A DNA stretch of 11,856 bases from an uncultured Muribaculaceae bacterium. Its GTDB lineage: Bacteria > Bacteroidota > Bacteroidia > Bacteroidales > Muribaculaceae. Positions within the stretch are counted from its first letter, which is position 1; every line of letters begins with the position of its first letter. Location: the NCBI GenBank assembly GCA_910587545.1, contig CAJUMI010000081.1:1-11856 (forward strand), read 5' to 3'. Positions 1 through 6,456 of this stretch are shown here, piece by piece. The notes under the pieces were generated by a model that did not search any database, had not been told where the DNA came from, and worked only from the letters and a program-made list of their open reading frames with translations. The translations under genes and the position numbers were made by a program.

Positions 1-1099
1 CTGTGCCGAAGCTGTCCATGGCGATGTAGAGCGCTATCATCAGGGCGTTGTCGGCGTCAGTGAAACCGAGCATTGACGACAGAAGACCCAGCGAGGCCAT
101 TATGGCACCGCCCGGTATGCCCGGAGCCGCCACGATGGTGATGCCGAGCATGGCGATGAAGCCCGCAAACGTTTCCGTGGAGTAGGGCATGGAGTGGGAG
201 ATCATCAACGCAAGCGCGCATGCGACGATCTTGAGTGTTGAGCCCGACATGTGGATTGTGGCGCACAGCGGTATCACGAAACCGGCCGTGTCTTTGTCGA
301 CGCCGAGAGACTCCGTCTGCCGCAGGGTGACCGGTATGGTCGCTGCCGACGACTGAGTGCCGAGCGCGGTGAAGTAGGCCGGCATCATGCGCCACAGGGC
401 TTTGAAAGGATTTAGACCTGAAAACAGTGATGCGATCAGATACTGGACGATGAGCAGCCCGACATGCATCGCGAAGATCACGATGATTATACCGGCGAAG
501 GTCTTGAGCATCTGTCCGACCTCACCGGTCAGAGTCATCGACAGGAATATGCCGAAAATATAGATCGGAAGCAACGGAATGATCACCTTGACGATCGTGA
601 GGTTGATGACCTGACGGATATCAAGCATTATGTGTCTGAGATATCCGCTTTCGATCCTCGCGAGGCATAGTCCGATCATAAACGCCAGTACGAGAGCGGT
701 CATGACATTCATCAGAGGCTCGATCTCTATGGTGAAATATGGAGCGATTGTCAGCGATGTGTCCCTGGTGGCCATGTAGGCGTCGGCCTTGATAATTGAC
801 GGGAACGTCAGGTCGGAAACATAATACGACATCATGCCTGAGGCGAATGTCATCGCGTAGGCGATCAAAGCCGTGGCCACCAGCATTTTTCCGGCTTTGC
901 GTCCGATGTCAAAGATGGCTGGGGCTACAAAGCCGACTATCAGCAGCGGGATGATGAATCCGAGAAATTCGCTGAATATGGAGTTGAATGTGGCGAAAAC
1001 ACGGGCAAGCCACATCGGGGCTGATGTCCCTGCGATGATGCCGGCGGCCATCGCGATCAGTATTCTCGGTAAGAGTCCTAAATGCAGTTTTGTTTTCAT
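1..1099 (-). CDS. Dicarboxylate/amino acid:cation symporter (DAACS family), 3' end cut by window edge
   Basis: This is an inner-membrane secondary transporter that should couple uptake of a dicarboxylate or amino acid to Na+ or H+. Reading from the ATG at 1099 gives 366 residues with no stop before the window edge, starting MKTKLHLGLLPRI and made mostly of hydrophobic segments. Two DAACS hallmarks are visible: the serine-rich re-entrant loop GTQSSAATIPVT (around residues 247-258) and the motif PLCATIHMSGST (around 275-286). The last visible residues, AMDSFGT, belong to the substrate/ion-binding helix of the family, so only a few dozen residues are missing. The motif PLCATIHMSGST differs from the better-known P-GATINMDGT of GltP/DctA, so the substrate cannot be assigned. 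The gene starts 38 nt after tatC on the same strand and may share its transcript. There is no clear Shine-Dalgarno sequence, as is usual in Bacteroidetes. Confidence 0.9.
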   Translation of the reverse strand, partial: MKTKLHLGLLPRILIAMAAGIIAGTSAPMWLARVFATFNSIFSEFLGFIIPLLIVGFVAPAIFDIGRKAGKMLVATALIAYAMTFASGMMSYYVSDLTFPSIIKADAYMATRDTSLTIAPYFTIEIEPLMNVMTALVLAFMIGLCLARIESGYLRHIMLDIRQVINLTIVKVIIPLLPIYIFGIFLSMTLTGEVGQMLKTFAGIIIVIFAMHVGLLIVQYLIASLFSGLNPFKALWRMMPAYFTALGTQSSAATIPVTLRQTESLGVDKDTAGFVIPLCATIHMSGSTLKIVACALALMISHSMPYSTETFAGFIAMLGITIVAAPGIPGGAIMASLGLLSSMLGFTDADNALMIALYIAMDSFGT

Positions 1100-1137
1100 G
1101 GCTGGTGGGAGTAGTCAGGAGAGAGTCGGCGGACGTG

Positions 1138-1974
1138 TCAGCCCTTGTCCTGTTTGGCGGGCAGTTCGTCGTCGTCTTCGGGACCGGATTTGGGTACGAG
1201 GCTCGCGCTGAACTCCCACAGGGCATAGACCGGAATGAACACGGCAAAGAGCGTGAACGGGTCGCCGGTCGGAGTGATCAATGCGGCAAGCACAAGGATA
1301 GCCACGATCGCGTGTTTGCGGTATTTGCCGAAGAACGAGCGCTTGAGCAGACCCATCTTGCCGAGAAGCCACGCGAGCAACGGCAACTCGAACACCATGC
1401 CCATCAGAAGGATCAGGGTGAAGAAGTTGTCCATATAGGAGTCGAGCGATATCATGCCTGTGATCTGATCGCTCAGCGTGTATTGCGACAGGAATCTTAC
1501 GGCGAGGGGCAACACAAGGAAATAACCGACCAATACGCCGATAAAAAACATCATATTGCCGAAGAGAAAGGCGCGTCTGATGCCGTGCTTCTCGCTGTCA
1601 TAGAGCGCAGGCTCCACGAAGGTCCACAACAGATAAATGATTATAGGAAATCCTAAAATGAATGCAAGCCAGCAGGATGCCGACATGTGGATGAAGAATT
1701 GTGTCGTGAGCTGCATGCTCACAAGGCTGACGTGAAAGTCAGAGTTTGCTGATAGTTCGGCAGGGAGAAGCCCGGCACCCGAGATCATGTCGAAGAACCG
1801 ATATGTGATAAATGTTCCCGAACACGGAGCCAAAATCACATGATCGAAAAACCAGGGCATGATTATAAATGCCCCGATGCCTAAAACAATGACAACCGCA
1901 GCTATTTTAAAGAGGATACCGCGCAGTACGTCGAGATGTCCCCAGAATGACATTTCGTTAGTCTGTTCAGCCAT
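1138..1974 (-). CDS. tatC: Sec-independent (twin-arginine) translocase subunit TatC
   Basis: TatC is the multi-spanning inner-membrane receptor that binds twin-arginine signal peptides and recruits TatA to export folded proteins. The 278-residue protein has the expected length, six hydrophobic segments and an acidic C-terminal tail (GPEDDDELP). Family landmarks are present: N-terminal HLDVLR (residues 13-18), WTFVEPALYDSEK (117-129) whose E128 matches E. coli Glu103, MVFELPLL (193-200) whose E196 matches Glu170, and TPTGDPF (234-240) whose D238 matches Asp211. One oddity is that HLDVLR has Val16 where E. coli has Glu15 (HLIELR), a residue linked to signal-peptide recognition; an Asp sits one position earlier. 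The gene lies 33 nt downstream of tatA and 38 nt upstream of the symporter, which indicates an operon. No tatB is present, as is typical of minimal TatA/TatC systems. The identification is secure; the consequence of the Val is inference. Confidence 0.96.
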   Translation of the reverse strand: MAEQTNEMSFWGHLDVLRGILFKIAAVVIVLGIGAFIIMPWFFDHVILAPCSGTFITYRFFDMISGAGLLPAELSANSDFHVSLVSMQLTTQFFIHMSASCWLAFILGFPIIIYLLWTFVEPALYDSEKHGIRRAFLFGNMMFFIGVLVGYFLVLPLAVRFLSQYTLSDQITGMISLDSYMDNFFTLILLMGMVFELPLLAWLLGKMGLLKRSFFGKYRKHAIVAILVLAALITPTGDPFTLFAVFIPVYALWEFSASLVPKSGPEDDDELPAKQDKG

Positions 1975-2007
1975 AAATAGACAGTTTGAATCTATCTGTC
2001 AGTTTTT

Positions 2008-2244
2008 TTATTCAGCGTCAGAGTCGTCTTTTGACTTTTTGGTGTCTTTTTCTACGGGTTTTTCAAGTTCTTCCTTTGCTTCCTGAAGTCCCTGTTTGAA
2101 GCTGTTGACGCCTTTGCCGAGGCCGCGCATAAGTTCGGGTATCTTCTTGCCTCCGAAAAGGAGCAGGATGACTAAAAGGATGATAATCAGTTGCCATCCG
2201 CGGATGTTTGCAAAGAAAAGAGGTATGAGTGCCAAAGTATTCAT
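2008..2244 (-). CDS. tatA: Sec-independent translocase subunit TatA
   Basis: TatA forms the oligomer that lets folded substrates cross the inner membrane once TatC has bound their signal peptide. I chose the ATG at 2244 (MNTLALIPLFF), giving 78 residues; the in-frame upstream ATG at 2322 would add a charged, non-membrane leader unlike any TatA and would overlap the predicted promoter. The protein has a short N-terminus, the pre-helix WQL (residues 17-19, matching the conserved polar Gln of E. coli TatA), one transmembrane helix, the FGGKKIPEL hinge (30-38), an amphipathic helix (LMRGLGKGVNSFKQGLQEAK) and a highly charged tail rich in Lys, Glu and Asp. It is followed by tatC after 33 nt and preceded by a truncated TatA-like paralogue. 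With no separate tatB, this TatA probably serves both roles. Confidence 0.95.
   Translation of the reverse strand: MNTLALIPLFFANIRGWQLIIILLVILLLFGGKKIPELMRGLGKGVNSFKQGLQEAKEELEKPVEKDTKKSKDDSDAE
2192..2205. repeat. 14-bp direct repeat, copy 1 (inside tatA)
   Basis: The sequence TGCCATCCGCGGAT occurs here and again at 2468-2481, 276 bp apart. Both copies encode the Ile-Arg-Gly-Trp-Gln segment of the two TatA-like proteins, with further similarity on both sides. This is the best-conserved DNA left from a tandem tatA duplication. Confidence 0.7.
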
Positions 2245-2289
2245 GTCTGAGAAATATTGTTTGAAATGGAATAATGATTTTTGTGAATG

Positions 2290-2318
2290 TAAAGATACTA
2301 TATTTTTTTGGAACACAA
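2290..2318 (-). promoter_or_regulatory. Predicted Bacteroidetes-type promoter for tatA-tatC
   Basis: On the minus strand the -7 element reads TATCTTTA (2297-2290; consensus TAnnTTTG, last base differs), with a TTG -33 element (2318-2316) 18 nt upstream. It lies about 45 nt before the tatA start, in AT-rich DNA between the two TatA-like genes. If real, tatA and tatC can be expressed separately from the upstream paralogue. This is consensus matching only. Confidence 0.5.
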
Positions 2319-2346
2319 GCAACGATTATCCGGTTTTAAAAAATAT

Positions 2347-2520
2347 TTATTTACAGCGTCTGCGCCTTGCCGTCTTGTCGCCCGAAGTCCTTCGTCCGAG
2401 CACAAAGCCGAAAATCCCGGGTATGAGTACGAAAAACAGCAGGAAGACCAGTATGATTAAAATGAGCTGCCATCCGCGGATATTGGCGAAAAACATCGGT
2501 AATAATACTGTTGTTGACAT
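2347..2520 (-). CDS. Short TatA-like membrane protein lacking the amphipathic helix
   Basis: This 57-residue protein is a visible duplicate of the TatA N-terminus. In the first 30 residues I count 21 identities with the neighbouring TatA, including FFANIRGWQLI. After the membrane helix the sequence diverges: the FG-KK hinge and amphipathic helix are replaced by more hydrophobic residues (FFVLIPGIFGFVL) and a short basic tail (LGRRTSGDKTARRRRCK). I chose the ATG at 2520, since the longer in-frame start at 2574 adds a polar leader with no TatA counterpart. The reading frame is clean, so this does not look like a simple frameshift of a TatA. It could be a TatE-like accessory subunit, a regulatory or dominant-negative TatA partner, or an eroding duplicate. 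It is first in the tat cluster, 102 nt before tatA. No function is established. Confidence 0.75.
   Translation of the reverse strand: MSTTVLLPMFFANIRGWQLILIILVFLLFFVLIPGIFGFVLGRRTSGDKTARRRRCK
2468..2481. repeat. 14-bp direct repeat, copy 2 (inside the TatA-like paralogue)
   Basis: This is an exact match to 2192-2205 in the same orientation. Recombination between the copies would fuse the paralogue's start to the tatA body and remove the promoter between them. Confidence 0.7.
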
Positions 2521-2592
2521 ATTGATGCGGGGGTATGGTTTCGATGGTTTAAATGAAGTGGTAAAGTTAGGCATTATTTCGCAAATATTTCG

Positions 2593-2600
2593 TATCTTTG
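2593..2600 (+). promoter_or_regulatory. -7 element of predicted fabD promoter
   Basis: TATCTTTG is a perfect match to the Bacteroidetes -7 consensus TAnnTTTG, 43 nt upstream of the fabD start. No good TTTG is visible at the expected -33 spacing (TTAG at 2567-2570 is the nearest and is too far). A weaker opposing element, TAACTTTA on the minus strand at 2569-2562, could serve the TatA-like paralogue, so the two divergent genes may share this AT-rich promoter region. Confidence 0.55.
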
Positions 2601-2642
2601 TAGTCTGATACGATCATTATCATAAATTTTATATAAGAAAAA

Positions 2643-3521
2643 ATGAAAGCTTACGTATTTCCCGGTCAGGGCGCTCAGTTTGTCGGTATGGGCAAAGATC
2701 TCTACGACAACAATGCCGAAGCCCGCGAGTTATTTGAGAAGGCAAATGAAATTCTCGGTTTCAGAATAACCGATCTTATGTTCAGCGGCACTGACGAAGA
2801 CCTTCGTCAGACAGCAGTCACCCAGCCCGCGATCTTTCTCCACTCTGTCCTTTTGGCCAAGTCGCTCGGCGACGAGTTCAAACCCGACATGACAGCCGGT
2901 CACTCTCTCGGCGAGTTTTCGGCTCTTGTCGCCGCAGGTGCCCTCAGCTTCGAAGACGGTCTTCGTCTGGTTTCCGCCCGCGCCCAGGCTATGCAGAAAG
3001 CCTGTGAGATCAAGCCGTCGACAATGGCTGCCGTTCTCGCTCTTCCCGACGAGACTGTCGAGGAAATCTGCGCGAGCATCCCCGGCGTGGTTGTGTGCGC
3101 CAATTACAATTGCCCCGGCCAGCTTGTGATCTCCGGTGAGATCGAGGCAATCGACGCTGCTTGTGAGAAACTTCTTGCCGCCGGTGCCAAGCGGGCCCTC
3201 AAGCTCAAGGTGGGCGGTGCGTTCCACTCTCCCTGCATGGAGCCTGCGCGCGCTGAACTCGCCGAGGCCATCGCAAAGACAAAATTCTCTGTGCCGACAT
3301 GCCCGGTATATCAGAACGTTGATGCCAAGCCTCATACCGATCCCGAGGAAATCAAGAACAATCTTATAGCGCAGCTCACGGCTCCTGTCCGTTGGACTCA
3401 GACAGTCCGCAACATGATTGCCGACGGCGCTACTGAGTTTGTGGAGCTCGGTCCGGGCAAAGTGCTCCAGGGTCTTGTCGCAAAGATCAACCGCGAGGTA
3501 GCCGTATCTGGCATGCAGTGA
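2643..3521 (+). CDS. fabD: Malonyl-CoA:acyl carrier protein transacylase FabD
   Basis: FabD transfers the malonyl group from coenzyme A to acyl carrier protein, supplying the extender unit for type II fatty-acid synthesis in the cytoplasm. The 292-residue protein has the normal family length and its active-site features: GQGAQ at residues 8-12, the nucleophile Ser88 in GHSLGE (86-91), Arg113 in SARAQAM, and the catalytic His195 in GGAFHSP. The C-terminal ELGPGKVLQGL (268-278) is also typical. The ATG at 2643 follows an AT-rich leader with no Shine-Dalgarno sequence and starts directly at the family's usual first strand (MKAYVFPGQG). The gene appears monocistronic: it has its own -7 element upstream and a strong hairpin terminator 22 nt after its stop. 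No other fab genes are in the window. Codon use is GC-ending and matches the chromosomal genes nearby. Confidence 0.98.
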   Translation: MKAYVFPGQGAQFVGMGKDLYDNNAEARELFEKANEILGFRITDLMFSGTDEDLRQTAVTQPAIFLHSVLLAKSLGDEFKPDMTAGHSLGEFSALVAAGALSFEDGLRLVSARAQAMQKACEIKPSTMAAVLALPDETVEEICASIPGVVVCANYNCPGQLVISGEIEAIDAACEKLLAAGAKRALKLKVGGAFHSPCMEPARAELAEAIAKTKFSVPTCPVYQNVDAKPHTDPEEIKNNLIAQLTAPVRWTQTVRNMIADGATEFVELGPGKVLQGLVAKINREVAVSGMQ

Positions 3522-3543
3522 TGCCTTCGCCGCTATAAAACAC

Positions 3544-3581
3544 CGCAGGCCGCAGATTTTTTTGAAGATCTGCGGCCTGCG
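3544..3581. terminator. Strong hairpin terminator between convergent fabD and DUF4421 gene
   Basis: There is a perfect 14-bp inverted repeat: CGCAGGCCGCAGAT (3544-3557) and ATCTGCGGCCTGCG (3568-3581), with a 10-nt loop. Short T-rich stretches follow on both strands (GACTTTTG on plus, GTGTTTTATA on minus), so it can stop transcripts from both convergent genes. The T-tracts are short but the stem is very stable. Confidence 0.88.
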
Positions 3582-3595
3582 TGACTTTTGAGGGG

Positions 3596-4651
3596 CTACC
3601 AGATGTTGAAACGATAGCCGACTGATGCTTCGCTCGTGAACAGGGCGGCTATGAATGTGTGGTCTTTGTCATAGATGAGGTTGCTGCCGAATTTCCCGGC
3701 CAGGCCGGCAAACCATCGGCCGTTGTTCCAGACGATCGACAGCCCGAGGCGGTTTGAGAGAGCAAATGAATTGCGGTCAAACTCGCTGTTGATGCTTCCG
3801 CGTCTCAGTCCTATGATGGGAGCTTCGCTCACGCCTAAGAGCCAATGGCGCGCAAAGACCCAGTTGTAGCCGTAACCGATCCTGATAGCATAATTGTTGG
3901 TAGAGACCTTATAGGTGTTGTTGGCCCACGTTTCGGGCAGATAGTGCATCAGTTTGTCGGGCAGGCCGCTGAAATCAAAATCATATTTCTGGGTTGAGAT
4001 CGACAGTCCGGCATAAAACGAGCCATGGCTGCGTTCCTGGACTTTGCTGAAGTTGAAGGCTGCGGCCTGGGAATAGCGCTTGTGGTTGAAAAAATAGTAT
4101 GAGTCGAGCGACCACTGGGAGTTGTTGATGCCGTTGAAGGCTATGTCGGTGCTGGCGTGTTTGCCGTTTTCTCCTATGCGTTTTATTGTTGTGCCGACGT
4201 CATTGCTGACATAGTTCCATTCGACAGCGAGCAGACTGCAGTTGAACCCGAAGTTGAACCGGCTGCGTGAACGCTCGGCTCCGGTTATTAGTTTGCTGAC
4301 ATTTATGTCGTAACCGGCCGAGACAGCGAGGTAGGTGATGTAGGCTCCGATAGTGGTCGACGGATCCGACACCATCATCATGTCCATGTCGTTGGGCAGG
4401 TTGAAGTTGTAGATGTCAGACCAGGTTTCCGATTTTATCTTAACATTGAATTTGTATCCGGTTCCAACGACGTAGGCCGAGTCATAGGAATTGAAGAATT
4501 TGTCGCCCCAGCGGTAGACTCCGACGCAGAATTTGGGGAATTTGCCCCATTCCGCGATAGAATCGAGTGCAAGCGATATCGCTTCGGCTTGCAATGAAGC
4601 TGAAAGCAACATGATGACGGCTGTCAGGACACGGAAAACTCTTTTCAACAC
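3596..4651 (-). CDS. DUF4421-family outer-membrane beta-barrel protein
   Basis: A secreted 351-residue protein resembling the DUF4421 family of Bacteroidetes, whose function is unknown. Residues 1-24 form a signal peptide (basic MLKRVFR, hydrophobic core, cleavage near LQAEA). The segment around VVGTGYKFNVKIKSETWSDIYNF (about 61-83) is the part I associate with DUF4421. The rest is rich in aromatic residues in alternating patterns, such as YYFFNHKRYSQAAAFNFSK, and the chain ends GYRFNIW; an aromatic C-terminus is typical of proteins handled by the BAM outer-membrane machinery. It is convergent with fabD and probably monocistronic: a near-perfect promoter lies just upstream. It is more likely a structural or transport barrel than an enzyme, since no catalytic motif is visible. 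Family assignment is from recall and moderately sure. Confidence 0.82.
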   Translation of the reverse strand: MLKRVFRVLTAVIMLLSASLQAEAISLALDSIAEWGKFPKFCVGVYRWGDKFFNSYDSAYVVGTGYKFNVKIKSETWSDIYNFNLPNDMDMMMVSDPSTTIGAYITYLAVSAGYDINVSKLITGAERSRSRFNFGFNCSLLAVEWNYVSNDVGTTIKRIGENGKHASTDIAFNGINNSQWSLDSYYFFNHKRYSQAAAFNFSKVQERSHGSFYAGLSISTQKYDFDFSGLPDKLMHYLPETWANNTYKVSTNNYAIRIGYGYNWVFARHWLLGVSEAPIIGLRRGSINSEFDRNSFALSNRLGLSIVWNNGRWFAGLAGKFGSNLIYDKDHTFIAALFTSEASVGYRFNIW

Positions 4652-4671
4652 GGCGTCTGTTTAGAAACATG

Positions 4672-4703
4672 CAAAGTTAATAAGATTTTTACGCCCCTGC
4701 AAC
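4672..4703 (-). promoter_or_regulatory. Predicted Bacteroidetes promoter for the DUF4421 gene
   Basis: On the minus strand, TAACTTTG (4679-4672) matches the -7 consensus exactly, with GTTG (4703-4700) 20 nt upstream as the -33 element. Transcription would start near 4666, leaving a leader of about 15 nt before the ATG at 4651, which supports that start codon. Confidence 0.7.
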
Positions 4704-4754
4704 CCCGTTCCTATTTTACGGCACGTTTATTCAGTTTTCTTATCAGCTTTTATA

Positions 4755-6341
4755 TCAGTTCGAATGCCGGGAGTCGGTCTGCGCGGGTGTCTGCTGATTT
4801 GGTGTCGTGTCCACGATTTCGGTGCGAGTTGTCTGTTTCGGCGCTACGCGGGTCGAAGCCGGGCTGCCGGTGGAATTCGGATTCCGGAAGAATGGATATG
4901 GGATACCGAATACATCGTCGATATTTTCGCCCGAGCTGAGATAGCCGTCAACCACGGTGTCACGGCCCGACGGGCTCTCGAACGAGTAAAGCCCGAAAGC
5001 ATGCAACATGGCTGCGAGATGCTCGAAAATGGTATCCTGAATGGCTTCGTAGGCAAACCATCCCGATGTGTTGGTGAAGCAATAGACCTGGAACGGTATT
5101 CCGGTCGGGGTCTGGGGTAAGGTGGAGATGAAACAGTCGTCTGCATGGGATATATGGGGATTAGCGTCGAGCCACATTTTCATGTAAGCGCGGAAAAGGC
5201 CGAGGTTGGTGTCGATCGTACCGTCGGCAAGACCTTCGGGATTGTCGACGTCGGCTACCTTGCCGGCTGCCTTCTGTGCGAGTTTTTTATTTATGTAGTC
5301 TTCCATGAACGGCACCTTTTTGATGTTCTCGAGCATCCAGGGAGTGGTCGGAAGGACGCTGTCGGCATCGATCAAATAGCTGCGGCACACACGCCGTGTG
5401 TGACTCGTCTGCATGGTGCGGTAGTTGGTAAAGCTGCCACTGATCAGAGAGTAGGGCGGCAGGGTGGTGGTGGTCTTGTCCCAGTTAAGCACCTTTACGG
5501 ATGTGAGGGTGACTTCGGTGACTGTGCCGTTGGCATCGGTTCCGTTGACCTTGATCCAGTCTCCGACATGCAGGCTGTCGTTCTCCGAGAGTTGTACTCC
5601 GCCGACAAGTCCCAGAATGCTGTCTTTGAATATCAGGAGAAGAATTGTGCCGAAAGCGCCGATGCCGGCGAGCAGCGAAGCCGGCGACTTGTCGACGATT
5701 ATAGCGATGACGATGATGACAGTGACTATCCAGATTATGCCTTTTACGAGCTGTGCCAGCCCTTTCAGCGGAAGTTTGCGCTTGTTCTCGCGGTTGTCGA
5801 TATGCTCCCAGATTGCTATTACCAGCGCTGACAGGGCGATTGCCGTTACGGTCAGGATGTATATCACCGTCAGTTTGGTCAGTATGCTTGCCAGATGGTT
5901 TTTTGATGACAAAGTGAACTGGATGAGTATAAGGAATACAAGCGCGGGAATCATCCTGCACACTTTGGTGAAGAATCTCGCCGATGTTAGATATTGGTAG
6001 GTGTCGTTGCTCCAGCGCTTGGCGATCTTTTTCACCGCATATAATATAATCCATTTTGCCACATATCCCACGATAAGCGATACGGCGAGCACTACGGCCG
6101 CATAGAGAAATGTCACCAGGGTTTCATTGTGTTCGAGTCCGAAGATTCCCAGGATCCAATTTACGATTTTCATTATCCATGTAGCGACAACATATGTACT
6201 CCCGGATGTCGCGCCGGCAAAATGTTCGGCGTCGATCGGTGTGTCCATCGATATGGGTATCAGCGGTGAATTGCACAAGAGATTGAGCATGATGAATTCC
6301 GTTTTTTTGTCATATACTGTATTATCTACAAACGAAGTCAT
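4755..6341 (-). CDS. MscS-family mechanosensitive ion channel (YbdG-like)
   Basis: An inner-membrane channel expected to open under membrane tension and release solutes during hypo-osmotic shock. Several hydrophobic segments fill residues about 70-220. They are followed by the pore helix and hinge (GAFGTILLLIFKDSILGLVGG) and the beta domain VGDWIKVNGTDANGTVTEVTLTSVKV, then LNWDKTTTTLPPYSLISGSFTNYR. The phrase Asp-Lys-Thr-Thr-Thr-Thr-Leu-Pro with the following Arg-rich segment resembles E. coli YbdG (MscM) more than MscS. At 528 residues it is longer than YbdG (about 415), partly from a Thr/Gln-rich C-terminal tail (about 500-528). The start is uncertain: ATGs at 6341, 6290 and 6248 are all in frame, and the residues before 6248 look poorly conserved. 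The gene is divergent from the C1 peptidase gene. Confidence 0.92.
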   Translation of the reverse strand: MTSFVDNTVYDKKTEFIMLNLLCNSPLIPISMDTPIDAEHFAGATSGSTYVVATWIMKIVNWILGIFGLEHNETLVTFLYAAVVLAVSLIVGYVAKWIILYAVKKIAKRWSNDTYQYLTSARFFTKVCRMIPALVFLILIQFTLSSKNHLASILTKLTVIYILTVTAIALSALVIAIWEHIDNRENKRKLPLKGLAQLVKGIIWIVTVIIVIAIIVDKSPASLLAGIGAFGTILLLIFKDSILGLVGGVQLSENDSLHVGDWIKVNGTDANGTVTEVTLTSVKVLNWDKTTTTLPPYSLISGSFTNYRTMQTSHTRRVCRSYLIDADSVLPTTPWMLENIKKVPFMEDYINKKLAQKAAGKVADVDNPEGLADGTIDTNLGLFRAYMKMWLDANPHISHADDCFISTLPQTPTGIPFQVYCFTNTSGWFAYEAIQDTIFEHLAAMLHAFGLYSFESPSGRDTVVDGYLSSGENIDDVFGIPYPFFRNPNSTGSPASTRVAPKQTTRTEIVDTTPNQQTPAQTDSRHSN

Positions 6342-6383
6342 TCTTTTGTTCGAGATAATCCTGTATCGAACGGTTGAATGATT

Positions 6384-6414
6384 TTTGCCGGTGATATTAT
6401 TTTATGTACTTTTG
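6384..6414 (+). promoter_or_regulatory. Consensus Bacteroidetes promoter for the C1 peptidase-phosphoesterase operon
   Basis: TTTG (6384-6387) and TACTTTTG (6407-6414) are separated by exactly 19 nt, matching the Bacteroidetes primary sigma consensus TTTG-N19-TAnnTTTG. It lies 42 nt before the peptidase ATG at 6457 and is the best promoter in the window. It also argues against the longer in-frame start at 6385, which would put the promoter inside the gene. Confidence 0.82.
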
Positions 6415-6456
6415 CATAAGAGAAAAGTCATTATTACAGATAATACCATTGTCATT

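Noticed and set aside
1090..1656. A 188-codon plus-strand open frame across tatC
   Set aside because: Charged, repetitive translation without a domain, fully antisense to a well-supported tatC.
1980..2009. GACAG/CTGTC stem followed by T7 on the plus strand between tatC and tatA
   Set aside because: It resembles a plus-strand terminator, but the stem is only 5 bp with an 11-nt loop and no plus-strand gene precedes it.
2730..3335. A 201-codon minus-strand open frame within fabD
   Set aside because: It lies antisense to the FabD catalytic core; FabD is certain and this frame has no recognisable features.
5145..5831. A 228-codon plus-strand open frame antisense to the MscS-type channel
   Set aside because: The opposite strand encodes a convincing channel with family motifs; this frame shows no coherent protein features.
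6385..6456. An upstream in-frame start extending the C1 peptidase by 24 residues
   Set aside because: It would place the consensus promoter inside the coding region and put a non-signal leader ahead of a good signal peptide.
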